DNA from: Pseudomonas viridiflava | GTDB lineage: Bacteria > Pseudomonadota > Gammaproteobacteria > Pseudomonadales > Pseudomonadaceae | Assembly: GCF_900583165.1 (NCBI RefSeq) | Contig: NZ_UTKY01000001.1 | Location: 372,001-436,000 of the forward strand | DNA: 64,000 bases | Reading direction: 5' to 3' | Shown: one piece after another, positions 43,160 through 51,325 of the stretch | Numbering within the stretch: position 1 is the first letter of the stretch | Layout: each line of letters starts with the position of its first letter | Notes under the pieces: model-generated | The model's database searches: none | What the model saw: the letters and a program-made list of their open reading frames with translations, nothing else | What the model was told of the DNA's origin: nothing | Translations under genes and position numbers: made by a program

Positions 43160-43801
43160 CTACGCGGTCCAGGGAGACTGGCGAATCACCTCCACAAAAT
43201 TCATCGGCCTGAACCCCGGCTCCTGATCCACCAGCACATCCGTCTTCACGTTGCCAAACGTGGTCTGCGGGCGATGGCGCAAGCCGTCGGCAAACGCGCA
43301 GATAATGCACTCCTTGAACCCCTCACCCCGTGGATGCGCATGCACCACCGCTTCGCGCTGCACGCTGGAAAACGCGGCGTAGTCCATGCCCAGCACGTCC
43401 ATCTCCACGCCAGCCGTGACCAGCGCGACGGTCGGGCGCAGATGCTGCGGCACGCCCGGCGTTGTGTGCAGGGCGATAGACAGCCACACCTGCTCAATAT
43501 CGTCATCGCTCAGCCCGTAGGGCTTGAGAAAGGCCGCAGCGGCATTAGCGCCGTCGACTTCGAAACGCTCGTTATCACTGCGATGACCGGCCACCAGGCC
43601 CAGGTCATGGAACATCGCGCCGACATAGAGCAACTCCGGGTTGTAGGCCAGTTGCTTGCGCTCACCGCTCAATGCACCGAACAGAAACACGCGGCGGGAG
43701 TGGTGGTAGAGCAAATCGGATTCGACGTCGCGAATGTATTCGGTGGTGGCCTTGGCCAGGGCGCTGTCGGGGATCGGGATACCGGCGATGGTGGTGGTCA
43801 T
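43160..43801 (-). CDS. HD domain-containing protein
   Basis: A 213-residue HD-superfamily metalloprotein. Metal-ligand residues: H33/H34 in DLLYHHSRRVFLFG, H65-D66 in GAMFHDLGLVAGH, a further His in SIALHTTPGVPQHL and Asp in CAFADGLRHRP. This pattern matches the group of HD enzymes related to cyanamide hydratase and small hydrolases; the substrate is unknown. The Shine-Dalgarno GAGGAGCACCAACC is good. It is convergent with spuH and divergent from the GlxA-type regulator. Confidence 0.85.
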   Translation of the reverse strand: MTTTIAGIPIPDSALAKATTEYIRDVESDLLYHHSRRVFLFGALSGERKQLAYNPELLYVGAMFHDLGLVAGHRSDNERFEVDGANAAAAFLKPYGLSDDDIEQVWLSIALHTTPGVPQHLRPTVALVTAGVEMDVLGMDYAAFSSVQREAVVHAHPRGEGFKECIICAFADGLRHRPQTTFGNVKTDVLVDQEPGFRPMNFVEVIRQSPWTA

Positions 43802-43920
43802 GGTTGGTGCTCCTCTGGAAAGATCCCAGTCTGGTCGCGTGCCCTGGCAGGGGCTATCGCGGCGGGGGAGCAATCCCGGCCAATGTGCCGTCACATCGTG
43901 CCAAGTGTGTACTCGGTCAA

Positions 43921-44022
43921 ATGTGGGAGCTGGCTTGCCTGCGATAGCATCACCTCGGTATACCTGACAGACCGACGTGTCTGCATCGCAGCGATGCGGC
44001 GACCCGACAAGCCAGCTCCCAC
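43921..44022. repeat. REPIN-like element, third type
   Basis: GTGGGAGCTGGCTTGCCTGC and its inverse GACAAGCCAGCTCCCAC enclose a 60-bp core with GCATCGCAGCGATGC. It lies between the HD gene and the GlxA-type regulator gene, so it is in a 5' region rather than after a gene. Confidence 0.85.
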
Positions 44023-44064
44023 AAGGTTCTGTATTTATTCAGTAAGACATAGGTGTCTGTGAGC

Positions 44065-45030
44065 ATGGGTAAAACCGTCGCCATCCTGATCTTCCCCGGC
44101 GTCCAGTCGCTGGATGTCACCGGCCCCCTCGATGTGTTCTGCGAGGCCAATCGGTTTCTGGCGCCTGAGGACCACTACCAACTTGAAGTGCTGGGTCTGG
44201 TGCAGGGCGACATGGCAGCTTCCAACGGCCTGTCATTGCAAGCTCACCGGCATTACAGCGAAGCCTTGCAAGCCTACGACCTGCTATTGGTCGCTGGCGG
44301 CCCGCAGTTGCCCTTCGAAGATTTCGGCGCTCCATTCGATGACTGGCTACGCGGCGCAACCCAAAGAGCCCAGCGCTTCGGCTCGATCTGCAACGGCGCC
44401 TTCATGCTCGCCCGCGCTGGATTGCTGGACGGTAAAACCGTCACCACCCACTGGAATGATGCCGCCGGCCTGGCGCGCCTGTGCCCCACGGCCCGGGTCG
44501 AAGCCGACCGCCTCTACGTACAGGACGGCCACCTCTACACCTCAGCGGGGGTTACGGCGGGTATCGACCTGTCGTTATACCTGCTGGCCCAGGACCACGG
44601 CCCGGAAGTCGCGCTGAGCGTGGCCAAGCGCCTGGTGGTGTTCACCCAGCGCTCGGGCGGGCAGTCGCAGTTCAGCCCGTTCCTTACGCCCCACGCCGAA
44701 ACCACCTCGGCGGTGGCGATGGTGCAGTTGTATGTGTTGGCGAACCTGACAGGGGATTTGACCATTGCTGACCTGGCCAAGGCGGCCAATATGAGTGCGC
44801 GCAACTTCTCCCGGGTGTTTGCCCGAGAGGCGCGGGTCACCCCGGCGGAGTTCGTTGAACGGGCGCGGGTCGACGCGGCGCGGGTGATGCTCGAAAGCAG
44901 CCCCGCGCCGCTCAAGACCGTGGCCTATCAATGCGGCTTTCGCGACGCCCAGCACATGCGCAGTGTGTTCAACCGCAGGCTGGGCGTGACGCCGCAGCAG
45001 TTCCGCCTGAACTTCGCTGCCCCGATCTGA
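44065..45030 (+). CDS. GlxA-type regulator (DJ-1/PfpI domain plus AraC helix-turn-helix)
   Basis: A 321-residue regulator: N-terminal DJ-1/PfpI amidase-like domain (1-185; the nucleophile elbow is in GSICNGAFMLARAGLL), then two AraC helix-turn-helix motifs (about 225-315; LTIADLAKAANMSARNFSRVFAREARVTPAEFVERARVDAARVMLE and VAYQCGFRDAQHMRSVFNRRLGVTPQQFR). The family includes ArgR, GbdR and CdhR of Pseudomonas, which respond to arginine, choline-derived and carnitine effectors. The effector here is unknown. GTG codons at 44053 and 44059 are alternative starts; the ATG begins directly with the first strand GKTVAILIFPG. Confidence 0.88.
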   Translation: MGKTVAILIFPGVQSLDVTGPLDVFCEANRFLAPEDHYQLEVLGLVQGDMAASNGLSLQAHRHYSEALQAYDLLLVAGGPQLPFEDFGAPFDDWLRGATQRAQRFGSICNGAFMLARAGLLDGKTVTTHWNDAAGLARLCPTARVEADRLYVQDGHLYTSAGVTAGIDLSLYLLAQDHGPEVALSVAKRLVVFTQRSGGQSQFSPFLTPHAETTSAVAMVQLYVLANLTGDLTIADLAKAANMSARNFSRVFAREARVTPAEFVERARVDAARVMLESSPAPLKTVAYQCGFRDAQHMRSVFNRRLGVTPQQFRLNFAAPI

Positions 45031-45047
45031 CTGTGTACACAAATCAA

Positions 45048-45138
45048 ATGTGGGAGGGGGCTTGCCCCCGATAGCAGTGTGTCAGTCAGCACATCTGACA
45101 CTGATACACCGCTATCGGGGGCAAGCCCCCTCCCACAT
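45048..45138. repeat. REPIN
   Basis: Complete inverted REP pair, differing from the 43046-43136 element by two substitutions in the core. It sits between the regulator and the acylase gene (convergent). Confidence 0.95.
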
Positions 45139-45158
45139 TTGGACCGAGTTCCAAAGGG

Positions 45159-47513
45159 TTATTGGGCTGGTAGTAGCTTCAAGGTACCGCGCGTATTGGC
45201 CGTCACTTCCTCATCACTGAAATGCGCTTGCTCATACCCACCTTCGATATACGTCTCTGCCTGGTCGCCATAGTGCCGATCAAATGGCACCCCGCTTTGC
45301 CCCACCGGGTTGATGGTCAGCGCGTGGGCGACATCGGCAAAGTCGATCAAGCGCCGCGTCGATGGGCCATAGGTCACCGGCCACGGCGCCGGGCCGATCA
45401 TGGCGGACTGGTTATTCGGCACTTCATGGCTGCCCGGCGCGGGAAACGGGCCGACGTTGAATACCTTGTCCAGTGGCTTTTGCATGCCCAGCGGATGGCC
45501 GTGGGTGAGCGTATGGGCGTTGCCCCATTGCCACTGGCTTGGGTCATCGCCAAAAGTGGCCTTGAGGTGCGCCAGGCTATTGTCCCAGGCGAGCTTGACG
45601 GTTTCGCTGCGCTTGCCACCCCACCAGGGCGAATCCGGAGTAGCCGCCAGGCGTGGCAGGGCGGCATCGATCACGCGGGTGCTGATCAGGGTCTTGAACA
45701 TGCCGTCGCCCAATTTAGGGTGGAACGCCGCGTCAGTGAGGTTGAACAGGAACTGGTTGAACAGCGTGGCGCTGGTGGACTCCAGCGGGTAGTCGCCTTT
45801 CCAGGTGGCCAGTTGCTCGACCAGTTTCAACTGCGCCGGGTCCGTGACCACCTCGCGCAGCACGGGCAACAGCGGCGACAGCAGGCGTGGGCCGAACGCG
45901 GTGGTCGTGCCGAGCTGCAAGGCCTGGCTGTTGTTCACATCCCACTTCACGCGGTTGTCGCTCAGTTGGATGTTCAACTGCTGGCCACGGTCGGCCAGGT
46001 TGTAATAACCAGGAATCTCCATGCCGGTGGGTGACACGGGCTGGGCGTTGGCCGAGACCACATAGCCGCGCGCCGGGTTTTCTTCCTGGGGGTTGGCGCT
46101 GAACGGGTAGAAGCCCAATTTGTCCGCCTGGGCAGTACTGCCATCGAGGATAAACCCGCCGTTGACCCCGGCCGGGCGGATCGGCAACTGCGCCGCCGCC
46201 CACCAGCCGATATCGCCCTTGGCATTGGCCCACACGATGTTCAAGCCTGGCGCCGACACCTTGGCCGACGCTGCACGGGCTTTGGCCAGGGTGTCAGCGC
46301 GGTTGAGCTGATAGAAGCCTTCGAGGATCGGGTTCTGCGTATCGAGAAAGGCCCACCACATCGCGATCGGCGTCTTGCCCGCGTTCTCACCGAGCACGTC
46401 ATTGATGATCGGGCCGTGGGGCGATTGGCGCAGGGTGAGACTGACCGGCGCCTGGCCTTTGACCTTGATCTGTTGCTCGGTGCTGGTCATGTCGACCCAT
46501 TGGCCGTGGTACCAGACCTGGTTGGCATTCTGCGGATTGACCTTTTCGGCGATCAGGTCGAGGTCATCGTTCTGGAACATGGTCAGGCTCCAGCCGAAAT
46601 CCAGGTTGTGGCCCAGGAACGCCACGGGCACCAGCGCGTTGTGATAGCCATACAACTCAAAGCCCGGCGCCGACAGCTGCGCCTCGTACCACACCGACGG
46701 CACCGAGAAACGAATATGCGGGTCGCCCGCCAGCAATGGCTTGCCGCTTTTGGTGCGATTGCCGCTGATGGCCCAGGCGTTGCTGCCTTCGAATTGCGGC
46801 AAGCCATTGTCGGCCAGGGCCTTCTCACTTAGCGACGCGATGGCGCCGAGGGTCTGCCAATCATTGGCGGCCAGATTGAGGGCGCCCTTGGGTTGCCAGT
46901 CGAGGTCGAATACGTTCAGGTAATCGCTGCCCAGTTGGTCGCGTACGTAAGTCAGCAAAGGCTCGGTACGAAACGCAGCGGCAAAGCTGTAGGCCATGTA
47001 CCCGGCGACGCTGATGGTGTCTTCAGCGGTAAACGGCCGCTTGGGGATGCCCAGCACGTCGAACTCTACAGGGCTGGCGTGAGTGTCCTGATATTGGTTG
47101 ATACCGTCGAGATAGGCTTGTAGGGCCTTCCAATGGGCAGACTCATGATCGAGTTGCGCCACATAGGTGGCGGCACGGTCGCGGATGCGCAAACTGCGGA
47201 ACAGCTTGTCGGTCTCCAGCACTTTGGGGCCCAACACTTCGGCCAGCTCGCCACGGGCCAGGCGGCGCATGATTTCCATCTGGAACAGCCGGTCTTGGGC
47301 ATGCACGAAACCCAGGGCGCGGTACAAGTCAGCCTCGTTCTCGGCGCGAATGTGCGGCACGCCACGGTCGTCGTAATGCACCATCACCGAGCCTTGCAGG
47401 TTGGCCAGCGTGACCGTGCCCTGGCGGGTCGGTTGCTTGCTGTAGACGTACCAGCCTGCGCCCAGGGCGACCAATACCACCAGAACCGCGAGAACCTGCA
47501 AGACGCGCTTCAT
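45159..47513 (-). CDS. hacB: Penicillin acylase-family enzyme, likely acyl-homoserine lactone acylase (HacB-type)
   Basis: A 784-residue Ntn hydrolase. The N-terminus has a membrane anchor or signal (residues 1-22: MKRVLQVLAVLVVLVALGAG) and the alpha subunit begins YDDRGVPHIRAENEADLYRALGFVHAQDRLFQMEIMRR. The autocatalytic nucleophile is S244 in FEGSNAWAISGNRT, so the beta chain would begin there. Synteny (directly after the spuEFGH locus, as for PA0305/HacB in P. aeruginosa, from memory) and the alpha-subunit start suggest HacB, which cleaves acyl-homoserine lactones. Other penicillin acylases cannot be excluded. It follows the DUF6436 gene by 22 bp on the same strand. Confidence 0.85.
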   Translation of the reverse strand: MKRVLQVLAVLVVLVALGAGWYVYSKQPTRQGTVTLANLQGSVMVHYDDRGVPHIRAENEADLYRALGFVHAQDRLFQMEIMRRLARGELAEVLGPKVLETDKLFRSLRIRDRAATYVAQLDHESAHWKALQAYLDGINQYQDTHASPVEFDVLGIPKRPFTAEDTISVAGYMAYSFAAAFRTEPLLTYVRDQLGSDYLNVFDLDWQPKGALNLAANDWQTLGAIASLSEKALADNGLPQFEGSNAWAISGNRTKSGKPLLAGDPHIRFSVPSVWYEAQLSAPGFELYGYHNALVPVAFLGHNLDFGWSLTMFQNDDLDLIAEKVNPQNANQVWYHGQWVDMTSTEQQIKVKGQAPVSLTLRQSPHGPIINDVLGENAGKTPIAMWWAFLDTQNPILEGFYQLNRADTLAKARAASAKVSAPGLNIVWANAKGDIGWWAAAQLPIRPAGVNGGFILDGSTAQADKLGFYPFSANPQEENPARGYVVSANAQPVSPTGMEIPGYYNLADRGQQLNIQLSDNRVKWDVNNSQALQLGTTTAFGPRLLSPLLPVLREVVTDPAQLKLVEQLATWKGDYPLESTSATLFNQFLFNLTDAAFHPKLGDGMFKTLISTRVIDAALPRLAATPDSPWWGGKRSETVKLAWDNSLAHLKATFGDDPSQWQWGNAHTLTHGHPLGMQKPLDKVFNVGPFPAPGSHEVPNNQSAMIGPAPWPVTYGPSTRRLIDFADVAHALTINPVGQSGVPFDRHYGDQAETYIEGGYEQAHFSDEEVTANTRGTLKLLPAQ

Positions 47514-47535
47514 GAACTTTCCTTAGCAGAGTGGG

Positions 47536-48111
47536 CTATGAACCTGTTGGCCACGAACAATAGCAGCCTACCGCCAGGGTGTGGGTGGCCTGCACGTCGC
47601 GCCCGGCTTCAAGCGCCTTGAGAATGGGCTCGATAAAACTGTTACTGGAATTGCACGTCAGCCCTTCGCTGTAGGGCCCGAAATACGCAAGCTTGCCCGT
47701 GCGGTCCCAGATGCCCACGGCCGGGCTGGCCGGTATTTGGTCGGCGCCGGGCAGGGCGGTGAGGGTTTTCATCTTGCGCAGGTTTTCGGGCAACTGACCG
47801 TGACTGCCAGGCTTTTGCAGGGCATAAAACTCGACGCCTTGGTGCGCGTAGTGCTCGATCAACTCACCCAGGTGCTGCTGGTTGCCGACGTTGCACGGGC
47901 AAGCCGGGTCCCAGAAGTGCACCAGGCGAATCGGGCCGGGGCCGGCCAGGTCGGCAGGCAGTTTCAATGGGTCGCCGGAAAACACCGCTGTGTGTTCGCT
48001 GAAGGCCCGCAGGTAGCGGCCCTGGAACCAGTCATACGCCGCCCACAACACGCCGGCGCAGATGACCAGGATCAGGCTGGCGAACAAAGCGGATCGGTAG
48101 GGCTGTCGCAT
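47536..48111 (-). CDS. DUF6436-type, thioredoxin-like exported or anchored protein
   Basis: A 191-residue protein with an N-terminal membrane segment (residues 9-26) and a thioredoxin-like domain: RLVHFWDPACPCNVGNQQHLGELIEHY (residues 62-88). Instead of the CxxC redox pair it has CPC at C71 and C73, plus C153 and a second close pair C183/C185 near the C-terminus (AVGCYCSWP). It probably faces the periplasm. The gene precedes the acylase gene by 22 bp on the same strand. A role in thiol or metal handling is only an inference. Confidence 0.7.
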   Translation of the reverse strand: MRQPYRSALFASLILVICAGVLWAAYDWFQGRYLRAFSEHTAVFSGDPLKLPADLAGPGPIRLVHFWDPACPCNVGNQQHLGELIEHYAHQGVEFYALQKPGSHGQLPENLRKMKTLTALPGADQIPASPAVGIWDRTGKLAYFGPYSEGLTCNSSNSFIEPILKALEAGRDVQATHTLAVGCYCSWPTGS

Positions 48112-48210
48112 TCAGATCAATCCTCGAAGGTCGCGTAGCTTGCCATGCTTGTCCTGACAGATGAATATCGCACCTCGATATTCATCTTCACCGTAAGTCT
48201 GGAAGCCTTT

Positions 48211-49131
48211 ATGCCCGTCACCTTTGACCCCGATCACTTGCGCGAGCGTTTGCGACCCCTGGCGGATGCGCAACCCCTGAGCGCCGAAGCGCGGGTGTAC
48301 CAGCGTTTCTACGGGCTGGACCAGGCCGTGAGCCGCCTGGGGCGTTTTGAGGTGGACGGGTTCGAGGTGGTGGCACAGGTCTGGTGGCCTGCCACGCCGG
48401 TGGCGACGATGTTTATGTTCCATGGCTTCTACGACCACATGGGGTTGTACCGCCATGTGGTGGAGTGGGCACTGGGCCAGGGTTTTGTGGTGATCGCCTG
48501 CGATCTGCCGGGCCATGGTTTATCCAGTGGCGCGCGTGCCAGCATCGATGATTTTGCGGTGTACCAGCACGTGGTGAAGGCGTTGTTCGACGAGGCCTCA
48601 ACGCTGCAATTGCCCCAGCCCTGGCACCTGTTCGGGCAAAGCACCGGCGGCGCGGTGGTGGTGGATCATCTGCTCAGCCATGGCGCCGACAGCCCGGCCC
48701 AGGGCCAAGTGTTTCTGTTGTCGCCGTTGGTGCGGCCGCGGGCGTGGGGTTGGTCGCAAGTCAGCTATTACCTGCTGCGCCCGTTCGTCAAAGGCATTGC
48801 GCGGCGGTTCAGCGATAACACCCACGATCCGGCGTTCAGGCCGTTTCTGGAAGCCGACCCCCTACAGCCGCGCCAATTGCCCACCGCCTGGGTGGGCGCG
48901 CTGGCCCGCTGGATCAAACGCATCGAAGCCGCACCGCGCAGCGCGCGACGGCCGGTGATTGTGCAGGGGGAGGAGGATATGACGGTGGACTGGCAGCACA
49001 ACTTGCAGGTGCTGCGGGGCAAGTTCGATCAGCCGCAGGTGTTGATGCTGGCGCGGGGCAGGCATCATTTGGCGAATGAGATTCCAGAGATTCGCCAGGA
49101 ATACTTCAAGTATTTGACGGACCACCTGTAG
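48211..49131 (+). CDS. Alpha/beta hydrolase (lysophospholipase or lipase-like)
   Basis: A 306-residue alpha/beta hydrolase, close to the hydrolase-4 (monoglyceride lipase) group. The oxyanion-side motif is MFHGFYDHMGLYRHVVEWALGQGFVVIACDLPGHGLSSG (residues 67-110). The nucleophile elbow is GQSTGGAVV; the Asp and His of the triad are in QGEEDMTVDW and RGRHHLANE near the C-terminus. It is probably cytosolic. The start at 48211 has CTGGAAGCC upstream. The stop codon TAG (49129-49131) is made by the first bases of the REPIN that follows. Confidence 0.88.
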   Translation: MPVTFDPDHLRERLRPLADAQPLSAEARVYQRFYGLDQAVSRLGRFEVDGFEVVAQVWWPATPVATMFMFHGFYDHMGLYRHVVEWALGQGFVVIACDLPGHGLSSGARASIDDFAVYQHVVKALFDEASTLQLPQPWHLFGQSTGGAVVVDHLLSHGADSPAQGQVFLLSPLVRPRAWGWSQVSYYLLRPFVKGIARRFSDNTHDPAFRPFLEADPLQPRQLPTAWVGALARWIKRIEAAPRSARRPVIVQGEEDMTVDWQHNLQVLRGKFDQPQVLMLARGRHHLANEIPEIRQEYFKYLTDHL

Positions 49132-49225
49132 GAGCGAGCTTGCTCGCGAAAAACGCAAGTGCACCGCGTTGACTCAGGTGCCCCGCGTAATCGTTGACGG
49201 TCTTCGCGAGCAAGCTCGCTCCTAC
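49128..49225. repeat. REPIN, second type, overlapping two stop codons
   Basis: Two inverted GTAGGAGCGAGCTTGCTCGC elements around a 50-bp core. The left end supplies the TAG of the hydrolase gene, and the right end, read on the minus strand, supplies the TAG of the convergent DUF2059 gene. Confidence 0.93.
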
Positions 49226-49959
49226 AGGGTTTGGCCGACCGCAAGACCTGCGCGAATCGCTGCCAACGCCGCCTGGTAATACGCCTTACCCTCTGGTGAT
49301 TCGGCGAAGGTGGCAAACTCTTCCAACTCCGGATCAGACAACTCCCGATAGACATACAGCAACGTGTTATTCAGATCCTTATCAATCTGCTGCATCAAAC
49401 GCTCACGCTGCCCATTCAACAAGCCCTGCGCCTGACCACCGCCCAGCAGGCCGGGAATCATCTGGCTCAAGCTATCAGCGGCTACGCCGGCAATCGCCAG
49501 GCTCACTTCTGCACCGGCTTCACGGGCAGGCAGCGCTTGCGCCAGGTGGCCGATGATCAGGCTGCGAGTGGCGTCGGCTTCAATCTTCGGCAAGCCCTGG
49601 GCGTTTTTCGCCAACTGATCGCGTCGGGTGGCGAGCAATTCGGCGGCGACAATCTTGCGGCCCAGAGGCGATTGGAAAAACGCCAGGGCGGGCTTGGGGT
49701 CTGCCAAATTCTTGCGCAATTGCGCCTCGGCACGCTGGTCCATGGCCTGGGCGGCGAAGCGTTTATTGCTGTTGTCCACCAGCGCTTGGTACACCGCCGG
49801 CGGCAAGCTATTGCGGTAGCGTTGTTGGGCGGCGCTGAGGGCGTCATTGAAATGCGCACGTTGCTCGGCCCAGCCAGCGACCTTGTACAACTGGTCATGG
49901 CCGTCTGCCCAGGCGGGCAAAACGCAGAACATCAGTAAGGATAAAAACAAACGACGCAT
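49222..49959 (-). CDS. DUF2059 exported protein
   Basis: A 245-residue protein with a signal peptide (MRRLFLSLLMFCVLPAWA, about 18 residues) and the DUF2059 domain in the C-terminal half: DLNNTLLYVYRELSDPELEEFATFAESPEGKAYYQAALAAI (about 195-235). The domain is helical and common in Pseudomonas; its function is unknown. Its last codon, CTG, and stop TAG lie within the REPIN inverse repeat (CTGTAGGAGCGAGC), as for the opposing hydrolase gene. Confidence 0.85.
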   Translation of the reverse strand: MRRLFLSLLMFCVLPAWADGHDQLYKVAGWAEQRAHFNDALSAAQQRYRNSLPPAVYQALVDNSNKRFAAQAMDQRAEAQLRKNLADPKPALAFFQSPLGRKIVAAELLATRRDQLAKNAQGLPKIEADATRSLIIGHLAQALPAREAGAEVSLAIAGVAADSLSQMIPGLLGGGQAQGLLNGQRERLMQQIDKDLNNTLLYVYRELSDPELEEFATFAESPEGKAYYQAALAAIRAGLAVGQTL

Positions 49960-50100
49960 TAGGGACTCCTGTCAGTCGGCCACTATTGTCCGTGTCGGGC
50001 GTAGGATTTGTCGAGAAGTCCTATCAGTCACCTGACTAAAGTGTATTCAGATGCTCGGCGGCTCTGTCGGATTCACAGGCGTATGGATACTATGCGCGCC

Positions 50101-50724
50101 ATGCAAATACCCCTTGATCACCCGCTGTTGCAACGTATTGTCGACGACCTCGCCGAAAAGGGCTGGTCCCGCCAAGACGGCTTCCTGCCCCAGGTTCTGA
50201 CCCTGGAACTGGCGGCTGAGTGCCGTAAACGTGCGGCCGAAGGTGAATTGGCTCCGGCAGCGGTAGGGCGAGGCCCGGCGCAGGAGATTCGCGAGGGTAT
50301 TCGCGGGGACCATATCCAGTGGCTTGAAGAGGGCGACGCGGCGGTCTGCGACACCTATATGGCGTTGATGGACAGCCTGCGTTTGGCGATGAACCGTAGC
50401 CTTTTCCTGGGCCTGGAAGACTTCGAAAGCCATTTCGCGATGTATCCGCCAGGGGCGTTTTACCTCAAGCACCTCGACCGTTTCCGCGACGATGACCGGC
50501 GCATGGTCTCGGCGGTGATCTATTTGAACGACGCCTGGCAGCCCGAGCAGGGTGGTCAGTTGCGCATGTACCTCAAGGATGGCGTCAAATACGATGTTGA
50601 CCCCGCCGGCGGTTGCCTGGTGGTGTTCCTGTCCGGGGAGGTACCCCACGAAGTCATGCCTGCCACCCGCGATCGCCTGTCCCTCACCGGCTGGTTTCGC
50701 CGGCGGGGCAACGAGCCGTTTTAA
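50101..50724 (+). CDS. 2-oxoglutarate/Fe(II) oxygenase (prolyl-4-hydroxylase-like)
   Basis: A 207-residue protein with the P4Hc (2OG-FeII_Oxy) domain. The iron ligands are the HxD in GAFYLKHLDRFRDDDRR (about residues 124-140) and the distal His in SGEVPHEVMPATRDRLSLTGWF, with Arg for 2-oxoglutarate. The substrate is unknown; family members hydroxylate proteins or small molecules. Start choices at 50083, 50092 and 50101 are all open; MQIPLDHPLLQRI at 50101 fits homologues best, though no clear Shine-Dalgarno decides it. The DUF523 gene follows 3 bp later, so they form an operon. Confidence 0.85.
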   Translation: MQIPLDHPLLQRIVDDLAEKGWSRQDGFLPQVLTLELAAECRKRAAEGELAPAAVGRGPAQEIREGIRGDHIQWLEEGDAAVCDTYMALMDSLRLAMNRSLFLGLEDFESHFAMYPPGAFYLKHLDRFRDDDRRMVSAVIYLNDAWQPEQGGQLRMYLKDGVKYDVDPAGGCLVVFLSGEVPHEVMPATRDRLSLTGWFRRRGNEPF

Positions 50725-50726
50725 GC

Positions 50727-51221
50727 ATGGAAAAGATTCTGATCAGCCGCTGCCTGCTGGGGCACAGGGTGCGCTACGACGGTGGCGCCAGTGGGCCATT
50801 CGATCAATTGGCGGCGTGGCAGGCTGAGGGGCGGGTGGTTGCGATTTGCCCGGAGGTCTCCGGCGGTTTGCCGACGCCGCGGCCCTCTGCGGAGATTCCC
50901 GGCGGGCAGGGTGTGGACGTGTGGGAAGGGCGAGCCCAGGTGCTGACGGCCGAAGGTGAGGATTTCACTGCGGCGTTCATGGATGGCGCGCAACAGGCGT
51001 TGGCGTTGGTGCAGCGGCATAACATCCGGATTGCAGTGCTTAAGGCCAATAGCCCGTCGTGTGGGAATGTGCTGACTTACGATGGCACCTTCTCTGGTGT
51101 GAAGGTGAGCGGCGAAGGCGTGACGGCGGCGCTGCTGAAACGCCATGGTGTACAAGTCTTCAGCGAGCTAGAGCTGCCCGAGGCGGCAGTGGCCTTGGCC
51201 CATCTCACAAGTCATACCTAA
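50727..51221 (+). CDS. DUF523 domain protein
   Basis: A 164-residue DUF523 protein: MEKILISRCLLGHRVRYDGGASG at the N-terminus and NSPSCGNVLTYDGTFSGVKVSGEGVTA in the C-terminal half. Both contain cysteines (SRCLLG, SPSCG) conserved in the family and suited to metal or thiol chemistry. It follows the 2OG oxygenase gene with a 2-bp gap. Function is not established for the family. Confidence 0.85.
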   Translation: MEKILISRCLLGHRVRYDGGASGPFDQLAAWQAEGRVVAICPEVSGGLPTPRPSAEIPGGQGVDVWEGRAQVLTAEGEDFTAAFMDGAQQALALVQRHNIRIAVLKANSPSCGNVLTYDGTFSGVKVSGEGVTAALLKRHGVQVFSELELPEAAVALAHLTSHT

Positions 51222-51227
51222 ATCAAA

Positions 51228-51319
51228 ATGTGGGAGGGGGCTTGCCCCCGATAGCAGTGTGTCAGTCAATACATGTGTGGCTAACACCCTGCAATCGGGG
51301 GCAAGCCCCCCTCCCACAT
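51228..51319. repeat. REPIN
   Basis: Inverted REP pair with a core of CAGTGTGTCAGTCAATACATGTG...CACCCTGCA, between DUF523 and the convergent binding-protein gene. The right arm carries one extra C. Confidence 0.93.
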
Positions 51320-51325
51320 TTGGAA

